DNA of 64,000 nt from the NCBI GenBank assembly GCA_023409535.1, contig JAEYGZ010000028.1, positions 1-64,000 on the forward strand, given 5' to 3'. The notes beneath the pieces are model-generated. The model was not told the DNA's origin, made no database searches, and saw nothing but the letters and a program-made list of their open reading frames with translations. Positions within the stretch are counted from its first letter, which is position 1. Every line of letters starts with the position of its first letter. Shown piece by piece: positions 7,943-17,952 of this stretch. Source of the stretch: Bacillota bacterium. GTDB lineage: Bacteria > Bacillota > Clostridia > Lachnospirales > Lachnospiraceae. The translations under genes were made by a program, and so were the position numbers.

Positions 7943-9454
7943 TTACTTACCTATCCGAATTACATTCCAGGAGCATCTTTTTAAAACTGTCTCAAAAATA
8001 CCATCCGTCATCTTAAACGTTTCTTTCAGATGCGGCTTAACTGTTTCCTTCACAGCAGAGTTAACCACCTTCATATCACCGCTCTCCATCGCCAAAAACT
8101 CTTTGACATGATAGTTTTCGAATCCTCTGACATCTGCTTCAAAAGTCACATCTTCCTGTGTATTTCTATTAACCGCAAAAATAGTTACCTCTTCTTTTTC
8201 CTCATTATATACGGCTACAGCTTCCACATCAGTAACATTGCCATGCCGCCTTGTATCATGCATGCCGGTAGAAACCACCGGATTCAGGGCATATCCGCGG
8301 CCATATTTGGAAGCATGCAAAAACGGATAAAAAATCGTCTGTCTCCAGGCCTGCCCATCCGTTTCCGTCATAATCGGTGCAATGACATTCACTAATTGCG
8401 CCAGGCAGGCTATCTTTACGCGGTCCGCATGTTTCAAAAACGTAATGAGAATTAGGCCATTTAAAACAGCATCTTCAAATGTATAAATATCCTCCAGCAA
8501 ATGAGGGGCTGTCTGCCAAGGTCTATGCGCCATTTCCTCCGAATCATTTTCTTTGGAATGATACCATACATTCCATTCATCAAAGCTTAAGTTGATGTTC
8601 TTATTGCTTCTTTTTTTTGCCTTAACAAAGTCACAGGTTGCAATAACGGTGTGCAAAAAGCGTTCCAAGTCCTGAGTTTTTGCCAGAAAATCTGCTGTAT
8701 CACCGGAGCTGTTTCCGTAATACTGGTGCAGTGATATATAATCCACATAATCATATGCTTCTTCCAGCGTTGATGCCTCCCATTGCGGGAAGGTAGGCAT
8801 ATCCACATTAGAGCTTCCACACACCACAAACTCCAGCGAAGCATCCATCGCTTTCATCGCTTTTGCCGTTTCAGCTGCCGAATGACCGTACTCTGCCGCG
8901 GTCTTATGTCCCATCTGCCAGGGGCCATCCATTTCATTACCCAGGCACCATGTCTTTATACCGTAAGGCTTCTTCCTGCCGTGCTTTCTTCTCAGATCTG
9001 CATAATGACTGTCTGTATCCAGATTACAATATTCCAGTAAATTTAAGGCATCAGCCGTTCCTCTTGTCCCTAAATTCACTGCCATCATAATTTCCGAATT
9101 CACTTTCCGGCACCATTTTTCGAATTCTTCCAATCCTACTTCATTACCTTCCAGTGTCTTCCATGCCAGGTCCAAACGCTTTTTTCGCTGTTCCTTCGGT
9201 CCTACACTGTCCTCCCAGAAAAAATTAGACACAAAGTTACCGCCCGGATACCGAATTATCGGTACATCCAATTCCTTTACCAGCTCAATGACATCCTTAC
9301 GGAAACCATCTTCATCTGCCGCAGGATGCCCCGGTTGATAAATACCGGTATAAACAGCGCGCCCCAGGTGTTCAATAAAAGAACCATATACTCTTTTATC
9401 AATCTCGGCAATCTTAAAATCCTTATCAATAATCATTTTGGTTTTCTGTGCCAT
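7943..9454 (-). CDS. abfA: Alpha-L-arabinofuranosidase, GH51
   Basis: A 503-aa intracellular exo-enzyme that releases terminal alpha-L-arabinofuranose from arabino-oligosaccharides. TIM-barrel blocks are IIRYPGGNFVSNFFWED, WCLGNEMDGPWQMG with the acid/base Glu174, and NLSFDEWNVWYHS with the nucleophile Glu293. The C-terminus is the beta-sandwich usual for GH51. No signal peptide, matching uptake of oligosaccharides by the ABC importer upstream. It is the last gene of the minus-strand arabinose cluster (SD GAGAGG before the ATG). Length is standard for the family. Confidence 0.95.
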   Translation of the reverse strand: MAQKTKMIIDKDFKIAEIDKRVYGSFIEHLGRAVYTGIYQPGHPAADEDGFRKDVIELVKELDVPIIRYPGGNFVSNFFWEDSVGPKEQRKKRLDLAWKTLEGNEVGLEEFEKWCRKVNSEIMMAVNLGTRGTADALNLLEYCNLDTDSHYADLRRKHGRKKPYGIKTWCLGNEMDGPWQMGHKTAAEYGHSAAETAKAMKAMDASLEFVVCGSSNVDMPTFPQWEASTLEEAYDYVDYISLHQYYGNSSGDTADFLAKTQDLERFLHTVIATCDFVKAKKRSNKNINLSFDEWNVWYHSKENDSEEMAHRPWQTAPHLLEDIYTFEDAVLNGLILITFLKHADRVKIACLAQLVNVIAPIMTETDGQAWRQTIFYPFLHASKYGRGYALNPVVSTGMHDTRRHGNVTDVEAVAVYNEEKEEVTIFAVNRNTQEDVTFEADVRGFENYHVKEFLAMESGDMKVVNSAVKETVKPHLKETFKMTDGIFETVLKRCSWNVIRIGK

Positions 9455-9493
9455 GGTTCACTTCCTCTCTTATATCATAATATCAACAATACC

Positions 9494-10117
9494 TTACAAT
9501 AGCTTTTTGGAAATATGATCATTAAAAAAATGCACAAAGGGACCCAGCCCAAATGCGGAAACCACTGTTCCCAGCCCAACGATTCCTCCCGCATAGAAAC
9601 AGATAGCCGCACATATTGCATCGGTTAGCATTCTATGCCAGAAATAAGGAATTTTAATCCACTTCCTTGCCATAATTATGGACAAGCTGTCAAAGGGAGC
9701 AATTCCGACCTCCGGTGTCTGATACATGGATACACCAAGGCTGGTGACAATGACTCCTATACAAACTACGATTACTTTCTGCCACATAGCCTCAGGCATC
9801 AGCACAAAATGCTGCAGAACCGAATAAAAAAAGGTCACAAAATACCCCAGAAAGCATGCGTTCACAATTGTACCGATACCAATGAATTCCTTACCTGCCA
9901 TGTATTGCACCAGAAAAATCAACAAATTAATAAGGATCAGGAAAGCGGCATATGGAATTTTTACGCATTCAGCCAATGCCATTACCATTCCGGAAAACGG
10001 ATCATTGCCAAGCTCCGACAATTTAAAGATACTGATTCCCAGACCAAGAAGAATGTTTCCGGCCAGCATAATCACAAATTTTTTCATATAGTTTTGGCAT
10101 AAGTACTTTCTCAGCAT
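9494..10117 (-). CDS. YczE/YyaS/YitT-type membrane protein (DUF6198-like)
   Basis: A 207-aa protein with about five or six hydrophobic helices and two similar halves: ISIFKLSELGNDPFSGMVMA in the first, and GVSMYQTPEVGIAPFDSLSI in the second. That internal duplication (xLGxxPFxS) is the mark of the YczE/YyaS family. Function in the family is poorly known. Its place inside the arabinose cluster, 39 nt before GH51 and 36 nt after the glycosidase-like pair, suggests co-transcription and perhaps a transport role, which is inference only. Confidence 0.75.
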   Translation of the reverse strand: MLRKYLCQNYMKKFVIMLAGNILLGLGISIFKLSELGNDPFSGMVMALAECVKIPYAAFLILINLLIFLVQYMAGKEFIGIGTIVNACFLGYFVTFFYSVLQHFVLMPEAMWQKVIVVCIGVIVTSLGVSMYQTPEVGIAPFDSLSIIMARKWIKIPYFWHRMLTDAICAAICFYAGGIVGLGTVVSAFGLGPFVHFFNDHISKKLL

Positions 10118-10153
10118 GGGAATCCTCTTTCTATCTCTATTTTAGGAAAGTAT

Positions 10154-11173
10154 TTATTCATGAGACCATTGACCGACCAAATTCATCCTGGGGTAATATT
10201 TCCGGTTCCCTCTCTCGTTTTCGTCAGAAAATCCCAGGTCAAATCCATCGTGTTTTACAACACCCATTTCTTCCAGCCTGTTATTGAAGCCGTTATACCA
10301 TCCCATATAACCGTCTTCCACTTCTATTACCGTCAGCTTGCAAATTCCAAGGCAATCCCATTTTCCTTCTGTTCCGGCCACAATAGGATTGCTGGGATGT
10401 CTCTGCCAGTTTGTAATTCCATCCTTTGAGCGTGCAAGACCATTTTGAGCTCTCATATCAGAATCACTGCCCAGATATGTCATATAGTACCAGCCGTCAC
10501 GTTTCCATACATAGCTGGCGGAAACCTTATACATTTCCCATTGGCAGTCATTATTTGCCTCGAATACAGGATTTCTGAGATCCCTTACCCAATGAATTCC
10601 ATCTGCGCTCGTCGCATAACCAACGGCCTGACACTCGATACTTCCGGGATATGCCCCGCCGGAATACCACATCTTATATAGATTCTCTTCTTCCTCATAG
10701 ATAACATGCGGACACCATATCATTTTCTTTTCCCATGCTGTTTCACCCTTCAGCACCGGATCTCTATAGGGTCTTTCCCAATGAATTCCATCCTCACTTA
10801 CAGCATAACCAATAGAGGTGGCAGGAGTATCCTTATCCTTTCCGTGACCAGTGTACCACATATGGTATAAACCATCTTTTTTGATAATTGTAGGGCGGCT
10901 TACCTCTTCACTTTGCCAGGAAGTCAAAAAATTTCTTAATAAAGCAACCACCGGCAGCTCCCAGTTGATTCCGTCCGGGCTGGTTGTATACATGATTGCT
11001 TTCGCCGGTCTCCAGGAATACCACATTTTAAAAATTCCTTCTTCTTTTATTACGTAGCAATCAAAGACAGTACCCATGGCGCCGCCCATTACAGAATTGT
11101 TATCCGCAAGGCGCCTCCATCCTCCCGTCGTTCCGGTAGGTATAGGCTTATATCCGTTTACATTATATACCAT
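10154..11173 (-). CDS. Five-bladed beta-propeller glycosidase-like protein (GH43/GH117/GH130-type), copy A
   Basis: A 339-aa protein with repeated blade motifs: FKMWYSW...TSPDGINWE, HMWYTGH...VSEDGIHWER, YKMWYSGG...TSADGIHWV, MTYLGSD...SKDGITNWQRHPSNPIV. This Asp/Trp pattern is seen in clan-GH-F/J-like five-bladed propellers. The family number cannot be fixed by eye and the catalytic acids are not assigned. No signal peptide, so it is probably cytosolic. It is a tandem paralogue of the next gene, 10 nt apart, and lies between GH127 and GH51. A role in hydrolysis or phosphorolysis of arabinose-containing oligosaccharides is inferred from context. Confidence 0.75.
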   Translation of the reverse strand: MVYNVNGYKPIPTGTTGGWRRLADNNSVMGGAMGTVFDCYVIKEEGIFKMWYSWRPAKAIMYTTSPDGINWELPVVALLRNFLTSWQSEEVSRPTIIKKDGLYHMWYTGHGKDKDTPATSIGYAVSEDGIHWERPYRDPVLKGETAWEKKMIWCPHVIYEEEENLYKMWYSGGAYPGSIECQAVGYATSADGIHWVRDLRNPVFEANNDCQWEMYKVSASYVWKRDGWYYMTYLGSDSDMRAQNGLARSKDGITNWQRHPSNPIVAGTEGKWDCLGICKLTVIEVEDGYMGWYNGFNNRLEEMGVVKHDGFDLGFSDENERGNRKYYPRMNLVGQWSHE

Positions 11174-11183
11174 AGTATTCTCC

Positions 11184-12212
11184 TTAATATCGGGCTACAC
11201 AGTCACGAACATAATAATTTATGCTTCCCAGACCGTTATCATCGCCGCGTTCATTCACACCCTGTTCCCCTTCTGCAGGAAATCCAAGATCAAATCCGCT
11301 GTGTTTCGCAATTCCGATTTCCTCAAAGCGTCTGTTACATCCGTTGTACCAAAGCATATACCCGTCTTCTGTCTCCAGAACACTCGCCTTACAGATCCCC
11401 AGCCAATCCCATCCTCCGTCAAATCCTGCAATAATCGGATTGCTGGGGTGTCTTTCCCAGTTGGTTTTTCCGTCACGGGATCTTGCGAGCCCAACATAGG
11501 CAATCAAATCACCATCCATACCAAGGTAAAACATGTTATACCATCCATCTCGCTTTGGACACACAAAACAAGCCTCTACCTTTCCCATTTCCCAATATTT
11601 ATTTGGATTTGGCATAAAAATAGGATTATCATTTTCTTTTCTCCAGTGAATTCCATCCGGGCTCGTTGCAATTCCGATTGCGTCCGCTTCATGCATACGT
11701 CCAGCCGAATACCACATACGAAAGCACTGTAACTCCTCTTCCCATAAGACATGAGGGCACATTACGGTAATCCCTTCCCAGGTGAATTCCGGAACCATTA
11801 CCGGCTCTTCTCTGCGCTTCCAATGGATACCGTCTGTGCTTGCCGCGTAACCGATACAGCTTCTTGCCGGATTGCTTTCCGAAGCAAACATCTGCCCGGT
11901 GTACCACATATGATATACTCCATCCTTTTTTACGATTGTCGGACGGTTCACCTCATGACCTTCCCATTTGGAGCCTGTAACAGCGGTGAGAACTACTCTG
12001 GGATTATCCCAGTTAATCCCGTCCGGACTTTCCGAATATGCAATACATCTTGTAGGTCTCCAGGAAAACCAAATCTTATAAATACCGTCTTCCTTTATAA
12101 CATAGCAATCAAAACATGTTCCCAGCGGACCGCCCAACACAGGCTTATCACCAACAGGCTCCCACCCTCCCGTCATTCCTCTGGGTTTCAATTTGTAACC
12201 GCACTCAGGCAT
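11184..12212 (-). CDS. Five-bladed beta-propeller glycosidase-like protein, copy B
   Basis: A 342-aa paralogue of copy A. The two share the opening (GTTGGWRRL / GMTGGWEPV), DCYVIKE(E/D)GI, the (S/T)PDGINW blocks, HMWYTGQ/H, ERHPSNPI(V/I)AG and the end KH(D/S)GFDLGF. They differ in details of the middle blades, so it is an old duplication, not a recent copy. No signal peptide. SD AAAGGAGG precedes the ATG. It lies directly downstream of GH127, so both copies are probably on the same transcript. Confidence 0.75.
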   Translation of the reverse strand: MPECGYKLKPRGMTGGWEPVGDKPVLGGPLGTCFDCYVIKEDGIYKIWFSWRPTRCIAYSESPDGINWDNPRVVLTAVTGSKWEGHEVNRPTIVKKDGVYHMWYTGQMFASESNPARSCIGYAASTDGIHWKRREEPVMVPEFTWEGITVMCPHVLWEEELQCFRMWYSAGRMHEADAIGIATSPDGIHWRKENDNPIFMPNPNKYWEMGKVEACFVCPKRDGWYNMFYLGMDGDLIAYVGLARSRDGKTNWERHPSNPIIAGFDGGWDWLGICKASVLETEDGYMLWYNGCNRRFEEIGIAKHSGFDLGFPAEGEQGVNERGDDNGLGSINYYVRDCVARY

Positions 12213-12254
12213 AATTATCCTCCTTTACACAAAACAACTTTGTAAACTGCAATT

Positions 12255-14153
12255 TTATTTTTCGGGAATCCATACTCTCATTTGATTTAAGCCCCGATTC
12301 CCCCATGCAAAATAAGGGACTGTTTTCAACACAACCTCCTTTTCATCAGGGTTTTCTTCTGAATAAAGAGCTTCCGAGCTATGCACACGCTTTCCTGATC
12401 CCTCAATAGTGACCAATCCTGCAAGCTCGCCGTCCGGTTCCTTCTTACACACGAAATCTGTATTTTTCATAATTCTTAATTCCTGAATCAATTCTCCGTT
12501 GTCTATCCCTTCCAGACAGTAAACCAATGGCCCTCTCATCAATGCAACACACTCTTCATTCTCTCTGACCGCTGTATTACAATAGATTTTTCTGACAGTC
12601 ATAGGGAATAAAAGCTCTATCTGGTCCCCTGTTTTCCACTCTCTGTTCAGATAAAGGTAACCATCTCTTTCTTCCCCCCAAATGGCCTCGCCATTAAGGA
12701 AAACTTTCTTTTCTTTCACGTATTCAGGAATATGAATTGATAACGTAAACTCCTTCTGCTTGGGAAAGATTTTGTAAACCACTTTTCCATCCCACGGGTA
12801 CTGGCTTTCCACCTGAATTTCAGCTTGTTTAAAATCTGCTCTGCCACCGACAAACAAATGTGAATAAATTGTATGATCAGACTGACCCCACGCATACTTT
12901 CCCAGAGACATCATCAGCCTTACAACATTGGGAGGACAGCACGCACATGCGTACCAGCTTGGACGCTGCGGCAGCACATGTCTGTACCCAAACAGTTTTC
13001 CGGAAATTTCAGGATTCACCTCCAGGGGATTTACATAGAAAAATCGTTTACCATCCAACTGCATCCCGCTTAAGATTCCATTATATAAAGCCCGTTCCAT
13101 TACATCCGCATATTTTCCGGAGGGTGCGATGTCCAACATTCTTCGTGCAAAGAATACCAGCCCGATGGAAGCACATGTCTCCGCATAAACAGTATCATTC
13201 GGTAAATCATAATCAATGGTAAAGGCTTCTCCTTCAACCGTAGAACCAATTCCGCCCGTCACATACATTCTTTTCTGCGTTACATTTTCCCAGATTGCAT
13301 TACAAGCATTGATCAATGCCTTTTCTCCGGTCTTTGCAGCGATTTCAGCCATTGCGGTATATAAATAAACTGCACGTACACTGTGTCCCTCTGCTGTTTT
13401 CTGATCCCTGACCGGCGCAAAGGACTGTGTATACTTACTGTTTTGGGGATCCATGTTAAAATGAGCCCAGCCTCTTTTTTCTCTTTCTTTCAGGAAAAAC
13501 TCCGGATCCTGTCCCCTTTCGTTGATAAAATACTCGGCAAGCCTGCAATATTTTTCCTTTCCGGTTGCGCTATATAAACGCATCAGGCCAATTTCAACCT
13601 CTTCATGCCCGGGAATACCCTGCTTTTTATCAGGTCCGAATTGCTCTGCGATATGATCCGCCATTCTCTCCATGACCTTTAGCAGCTTGTCCTTGCCGGT
13701 TGCTTCATAGTAAGCAGCTGCCGCTTCCATCATATGTCCCGCACAATACAATTCATGGCATTCATGCAGGTTCTGCCATCGATGCTCCGGCTCTTTGATC
13801 GTGAAGTATGTATTCAAATATCCATCCGGCAGCTGTGCCTTCTCAATCACATTAATAATTTCGTCTGCCCGCTTTTCAAGCTCTGCATCCGGACTTGCAA
13901 TCAAAGAATACGCCACACCCTCCAGCCACTTTGCAACATCGCTGTCCTGGAAAACCATTCCGTAAAATTCTCCTTCTTCCAGACCTGCCGCTATACGAAA
14001 GTTTGCAAACGCATGGCTTTTCTCTGCCCCCTCAATCTCATCATTCAATATCTTTTCCTGATAAGGAATCACGACATTCGTCACCAGGTCCTGTATTTTA
14101 CTCCAGAACAGATCATTAATTTTTATTTTTTTCAGATTCACTTCCTGCTTCAT
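12255..14153 (-). CDS. Beta-L-arabinofuranosidase, GH127 (former DUF1680)
   Basis: A 632-aa (alpha/alpha)6-barrel enzyme of the HypBA1 type that removes beta-L-arabinofuranose, as found on hydroxyproline-rich plant glycoproteins and some pectin side chains. The zinc-thiolate active site is visible: YAETCASIG gives Glu325 and Cys327, and CACCPPNVVRLM gives Cys405 and Cys406, matching Glu338, Cys340, Cys417 (nucleophile) and Cys418 of HypBA1. Length is normal. No signal peptide. SD GAGAGG lies before the ATG. With GH51 on the same strand, the operon can release both alpha- and beta-linked arabinofuranose. Confidence 0.93.
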   Translation of the reverse strand: MKQEVNLKKIKINDLFWSKIQDLVTNVVIPYQEKILNDEIEGAEKSHAFANFRIAAGLEEGEFYGMVFQDSDVAKWLEGVAYSLIASPDAELEKRADEIINVIEKAQLPDGYLNTYFTIKEPEHRWQNLHECHELYCAGHMMEAAAAYYEATGKDKLLKVMERMADHIAEQFGPDKKQGIPGHEEVEIGLMRLYSATGKEKYCRLAEYFINERGQDPEFFLKEREKRGWAHFNMDPQNSKYTQSFAPVRDQKTAEGHSVRAVYLYTAMAEIAAKTGEKALINACNAIWENVTQKRMYVTGGIGSTVEGEAFTIDYDLPNDTVYAETCASIGLVFFARRMLDIAPSGKYADVMERALYNGILSGMQLDGKRFFYVNPLEVNPEISGKLFGYRHVLPQRPSWYACACCPPNVVRLMMSLGKYAWGQSDHTIYSHLFVGGRADFKQAEIQVESQYPWDGKVVYKIFPKQKEFTLSIHIPEYVKEKKVFLNGEAIWGEERDGYLYLNREWKTGDQIELLFPMTVRKIYCNTAVRENEECVALMRGPLVYCLEGIDNGELIQELRIMKNTDFVCKKEPDGELAGLVTIEGSGKRVHSSEALYSEENPDEKEVVLKTVPYFAWGNRGLNQMRVWIPEK

Positions 14154-14309
14154 AATTTCCTCTCATTCTGCAATTACAGGTTTGCTGCTCTGCAATTTTA
14201 TTTCCAATACTTCGCCGGTTACCGGTAAATTATTGGTTTTTAGTCCCCTGTTGCTGTTTCTCATGTATTATATTTATACCCTCTATTAATACACCTCCTG
14301 CAAGATAGA

Positions 14310-15185
14310 TCAGCTCTTAACCGCACCAATCATTACCCCCTGAACAAAGTGTTTTTGGAAAAAGGGGTAAATAACCGTAATCGGTAATGTTGTTATAACA
14401 ATCGTAGAGAATTTTAATGCTTCAAACAGATACTGGCGTTCTGCGCCGGTACTTCCGCCGGTACTGGTAGTCGCCTGCTGATTTGCTACCAGAATATCCC
14501 TAAGATACAATTGTATTGGTTTCAACTCCCTGCTCTTTAAGTAAATCATGGGATTGAAGTATTCATTCCAATGTCCTACCGCATAAAAGATAATTAATAC
14601 AGAAAGAATAGGCTTAGATACAGGAATAATAATTTTCCACAGTATTGTAAAATCGTTGGCCCCATCCAGATGAGCAGATTCCTTCAATTCTTCCGGAAGT
14701 GATTCAAAAAAGCTCCTGGCTACAATCAGGTTATAAGCGCTGATTGCACTTGGGACAATTAGCGCCCATGGTGTATCATAAAGCCCTAACCGATTCACAA
14801 CAATATAGGAAGGTATAATGCCTCCTGATACAAACATCGTCACAACAATAAACAAAGATATTTGTTTTCTTAAGAAAAAATTTTTAACTGACAATGCATA
14901 GGCAGCCATAATCGTTAAAGTAATATTAACTAATGTCCCAACCACGGTATACCAAATGGTATTATAATATGCAAGGAATACATCTTTTTGTCCTAATAAC
15001 GTTATATAGGACTTGAGAGAAAAATCGACCGGCCATAAAACAATATCTCTTTTGATAACGTTTAACGGATTGCTCAATGAATTTGAAATTACATATAAAA
15101 AGGGGTACAACGTAATTAAAGCAGCCAAGATAATAACGATATAGATTATAATAATACCGATCAGTCCGCTCTTTTTGTGTTTCAT
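14310..15185 (-). CDS. Carbohydrate ABC transporter permease, LplC/MalG type
   Basis: A 291-aa inner-membrane permease with six predicted helices. The EAA loop that contacts the ATPase is seen as EELKESAHLDGANDFTILWK (about 168-187). The end VQGVMIGAVKS is typical of the LplC branch, which usually handles plant-derived oligosaccharides. It pairs with the LplB-type permease 15 nt upstream. No ATPase is encoded here, so a shared MsmK-type ATPase elsewhere is expected. Confidence 0.92.
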   Translation of the reverse strand: MKHKKSGLIGIIIIYIVIILAALITLYPFLYVISNSLSNPLNVIKRDIVLWPVDFSLKSYITLLGQKDVFLAYYNTIWYTVVGTLVNITLTIMAAYALSVKNFFLRKQISLFIVVTMFVSGGIIPSYIVVNRLGLYDTPWALIVPSAISAYNLIVARSFFESLPEELKESAHLDGANDFTILWKIIIPVSKPILSVLIIFYAVGHWNEYFNPMIYLKSRELKPIQLYLRDILVANQQATTSTGGSTGAERQYLFEALKFSTIVITTLPITVIYPFFQKHFVQGVMIGAVKS

Positions 15186-15200
15186 TTTTCCACCTCCTGG

Positions 15201-16130
15201 TCAAAACAATGATGTTTCACTGTACCTTTTGCTTAGGCTGTTTGCCAATATAATCAATATTAAACTGACCATACAGTTAAACAATCCTATTGCCGTTCCA
15301 TAGGAAAAATCGGAATTCAAAAGCCCTGCTCTATATACGTAGGTGGAAATCACATCTGCCGTTTCATAAGTTGCTTCATTATACATCAGAATAATCTTTT
15401 CAAAACCCACACTCAAAAGCCATCCGATTCGCATAATCAGTAAAACAATAATCGTCGGTGCGATACAGGGCAGTGTAATAAAGAACATTTTCTTCCACCT
15501 GCCGGCACCGTCCACAATTGCTGCTTCATATAGTTCCGGATTAACACCTGAAATAGCTGCAAAATAAATAATTGAATCCCATCCGAAATTTTGCCAGATA
15601 TTTGAAAACACATATAACCAACGAAAAAGCTTTGCCTCTGAAAAGAAGTTAATCGGAGTTCCCCCAATAGCTTGAATTGCCAGATTTATAATGCCATCTG
15701 TAGGAGAAAGGAAAATCTTCATCATTCCAACTACAACCACGACCGAAATAAAATGCGGTAAATAGGAAAAAGTCTGAACCATTCTCTTAACCCATTTCCT
15801 TTTTACTTCATTTAAAAGCAAAGCAAACAAAACCGGCACGGGAAATCCCAAGATAAGATCCATAAAACTAAGCATAAACGTATTTCGAATCACTCGAAAT
15901 GCATAAGGACTGTCAAAGAAGCGCTTAAAATTATCCAGTCCGACCCAACTGCTTCCAAGAATGCCTTTTCTTACGTTATAATCCTGGAAGGCCACAATAT
16001 TCCATAACATGGGAGCATAATGAAAAATCAAAAAATACAGTACACAGGGTAAAACCATCAAAACAAGATATTTATCTCTTTTTAATACTTTTCTTATAAG
16101 AAGCCTTTTATTTAATCCATCCTTTGCCAT
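15201..16130 (-). CDS. Carbohydrate ABC transporter permease, LplB/MalF type
   Basis: A 309-aa permease. Short basic N-terminus, then about six helices; YLVLMVLPCVLYFLIFHYAP is the usual first helix of LplB proteins. The EAA loop is PELYEAAIVDGAGRWKKMFF (about 200-219). SD GAGGTGG precedes the ATG. It follows the binding-protein gene after a strong intergenic hairpin, so it is probably made in lower amounts than the lipoprotein. Confidence 0.92.
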   Translation of the reverse strand: MAKDGLNKRLLIRKVLKRDKYLVLMVLPCVLYFLIFHYAPMLWNIVAFQDYNVRKGILGSSWVGLDNFKRFFDSPYAFRVIRNTFMLSFMDLILGFPVPVLFALLLNEVKRKWVKRMVQTFSYLPHFISVVVVVGMMKIFLSPTDGIINLAIQAIGGTPINFFSEAKLFRWLYVFSNIWQNFGWDSIIYFAAISGVNPELYEAAIVDGAGRWKKMFFITLPCIAPTIIVLLIMRIGWLLSVGFEKIILMYNEATYETADVISTYVYRAGLLNSDFSYGTAIGLFNCMVSLILIILANSLSKRYSETSLF

Positions 16131-16159
16131 TCATACCACCTCGCTTCCATATATGGGTA

Positions 16160-16184
16160 AGGCCATCGGCAGAACCGATGGCCT
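16160..16184 (-). promoter_or_regulatory. Intercistronic stem-loop between binding protein and permease genes
   Basis: AGGCCATCGG, loop of 5, CCGATGGCCT: a GC-rich perfect 10-bp stem. No T-run follows on the minus strand. Such hairpins commonly protect the binding-protein mRNA and reduce read-through to permeases; that role is inferred here. Confidence 0.7.
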
Positions 16185-16241
16185 CCAAATCAGCCGGCTA
16201 ATCAATTATTGCATCGCTTTCTGCGTTCTGTCGTACCAAGC

Positions 16242-17891
16242 CTATTTCACAGTTACTACTTCTTCAATACCCATTTGTTTCAGAGTCTCTTTATAAGAAT
16301 TCCAATCAGACAGCGGCTTATTACCTGTGATGAAGTTGACAACATTTTCTTTTACATAAGTTTGAATATCAGGCCACTTTTCAGTATAAACCTTATTTTC
16401 TGCTTCCGTTCCGATCGCAATCGGTACTCTGTCAGACATGATGTCCTTAAACTGGTTATATGCTTCGTCAAAATAGGAGCCTGCATACATTGCCTTGAAG
16501 GGCTCTCCGCTTTCATTTCCCACGAAGTTCGGCCATGCGCCAATTCCTCTCATCACATCAATGGCACTGGTATCGCTGTTGACCACCTTATCAGTAAATA
16601 CCTTCTGTCCGTTTTCTTCCGTATATGTATCACCTTCAATGCCCCAGTAACGAAGCGCTGCGGAATCTTCAGATGCATAAACCCAATCCAGCCATTGTAC
16701 TGCGAGCTTCGGATTCTTGCAGTCTACCGTTACAGCATAATAATCATGGAAAGACTGCCTCTTGCTGATGGTAGGTTTGTTATCCGGATAATCTTCATTT
16801 GCCAGTGCCGGAAGAAATACATAGTGGCCTTTCGAATTGGTAGCCTTAACCAGATCATCTTTTCCGATTACATTGTCAGTCGATGAAAGAGTCTGCGCAC
16901 CCAGTCTGTCCTGGGAAATCAGAGAATCTGAGTCGGAACCGTCTGTTGTGGTGCTCAAAAGCCCTTCCTTATACCATTGATTCAATGTGGTAATGCAATC
17001 CAGGAATTTGTCATCCATTAAATCAAACTGTACCACACCATCACCGGATACCGACCAGATATCAGTATTATTAAAACCGAAGGCCTCTTTAAAAGAATAC
17101 AATCCATACATCTGATCATTCTGGTAGCCTAGCGGTACCTCATCCTTCTTACCGTTTCCATTCGGGTCATTATCCCGGAAGGCCACCAGTACATCATGCA
17201 ATTCATCTACCGTTGCAGGCATTTTAAGGCCAAGACTGTCCATCCAGTCCTGGCGGATGATGTTCCACATCAATACATAATTATTAATATCAAATTCAGC
17301 ATGGGGAAGGCCATAGATATTTCCATCCGGAGAAGTCATCTGCGCTTCGTAAATCGGCTGCTCCTGAAACAGCTTATATAAATTTGGAGTATCTGTTTCA
17401 TTTATATAGTCCTTAATGTTAATTAGCAATCCCTGCTTGCTGTAATCTGCCAATCCTGTTGTTCCATTCGGAACGCGGATGATATCCGGCAATTGGGAGC
17501 CGGAGGCCAATCTTGTCTGGGCAACCGTATTGTAATCACCGCTTCCCACACATTCCCAGTCAATATGAACGCCGGTGATCGCTTCAATTTCATTTTCTAC
17601 GGGAAGTCCGCCCTCATTATCATAATAAGCCGACGCGTGCCAGTTCTGATAGGTCAGAATTGACAGTGATTCACTGCCAGGCTCACAAAGCGGAAGCTGA
17701 TATTTCCCCTCTGAACTATCTTTCGCAGCACTATCTCCTGAAGACGCACCGCTCGAATCCCCTCCCGTTTTCTGTGAATCTTCAGCCTTGTTCGCAGTAT
17801 CGGCGGAACCCGATCCAGGTGCACAACCGGCCACAGTTCCAGCCGTCAAAACTGCTGCCAGGAGAATGGATAATAACTTTTTCTGTTTCAT
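16242..17891 (-). CDS. Extracellular sugar-binding lipoprotein of the ABC importer (LipO-like)
   Basis: A 549-aa lipoprotein. The signal peptide ends in the lipobox LTAGTVAGC, so Cys23 is the lipidated residue. A Ser/Gly/Asp-rich linker of about 40 residues follows, then a type-1 solute-binding fold. Its size is typical of the LplA/LipO group that pairs with LplB/LplC. It is the first gene of the operon; SD AAAGGAGG precedes the ATG. Two palindromes and the divergent AraC gene lie upstream. The ligand is probably an arabinose-containing oligosaccharide, inferred from the linked glycosidases. Confidence 0.93.
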   Translation of the reverse strand: MKQKKLLSILLAAVLTAGTVAGCAPGSGSADTANKAEDSQKTGGDSSGASSGDSAAKDSSEGKYQLPLCEPGSESLSILTYQNWHASAYYDNEGGLPVENEIEAITGVHIDWECVGSGDYNTVAQTRLASGSQLPDIIRVPNGTTGLADYSKQGLLINIKDYINETDTPNLYKLFQEQPIYEAQMTSPDGNIYGLPHAEFDINNYVLMWNIIRQDWMDSLGLKMPATVDELHDVLVAFRDNDPNGNGKKDEVPLGYQNDQMYGLYSFKEAFGFNNTDIWSVSGDGVVQFDLMDDKFLDCITTLNQWYKEGLLSTTTDGSDSDSLISQDRLGAQTLSSTDNVIGKDDLVKATNSKGHYVFLPALANEDYPDNKPTISKRQSFHDYYAVTVDCKNPKLAVQWLDWVYASEDSAALRYWGIEGDTYTEENGQKVFTDKVVNSDTSAIDVMRGIGAWPNFVGNESGEPFKAMYAGSYFDEAYNQFKDIMSDRVPIAIGTEAENKVYTEKWPDIQTYVKENVVNFITGNKPLSDWNSYKETLKQMGIEEVVTVK

Positions 17892-17952
17892 AAAATAGCC
17901 CTCCTTTGATTTCTAATAGCTTCCTTCAAGCTATTGAAAAAATAGATCCTGT

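Noticed and set aside
14154..14309. Terminator or promoter between GH127 and the permease gene
   Set aside because: Only a short CCGGTTACCGG palindrome is seen; not enough to call a site.
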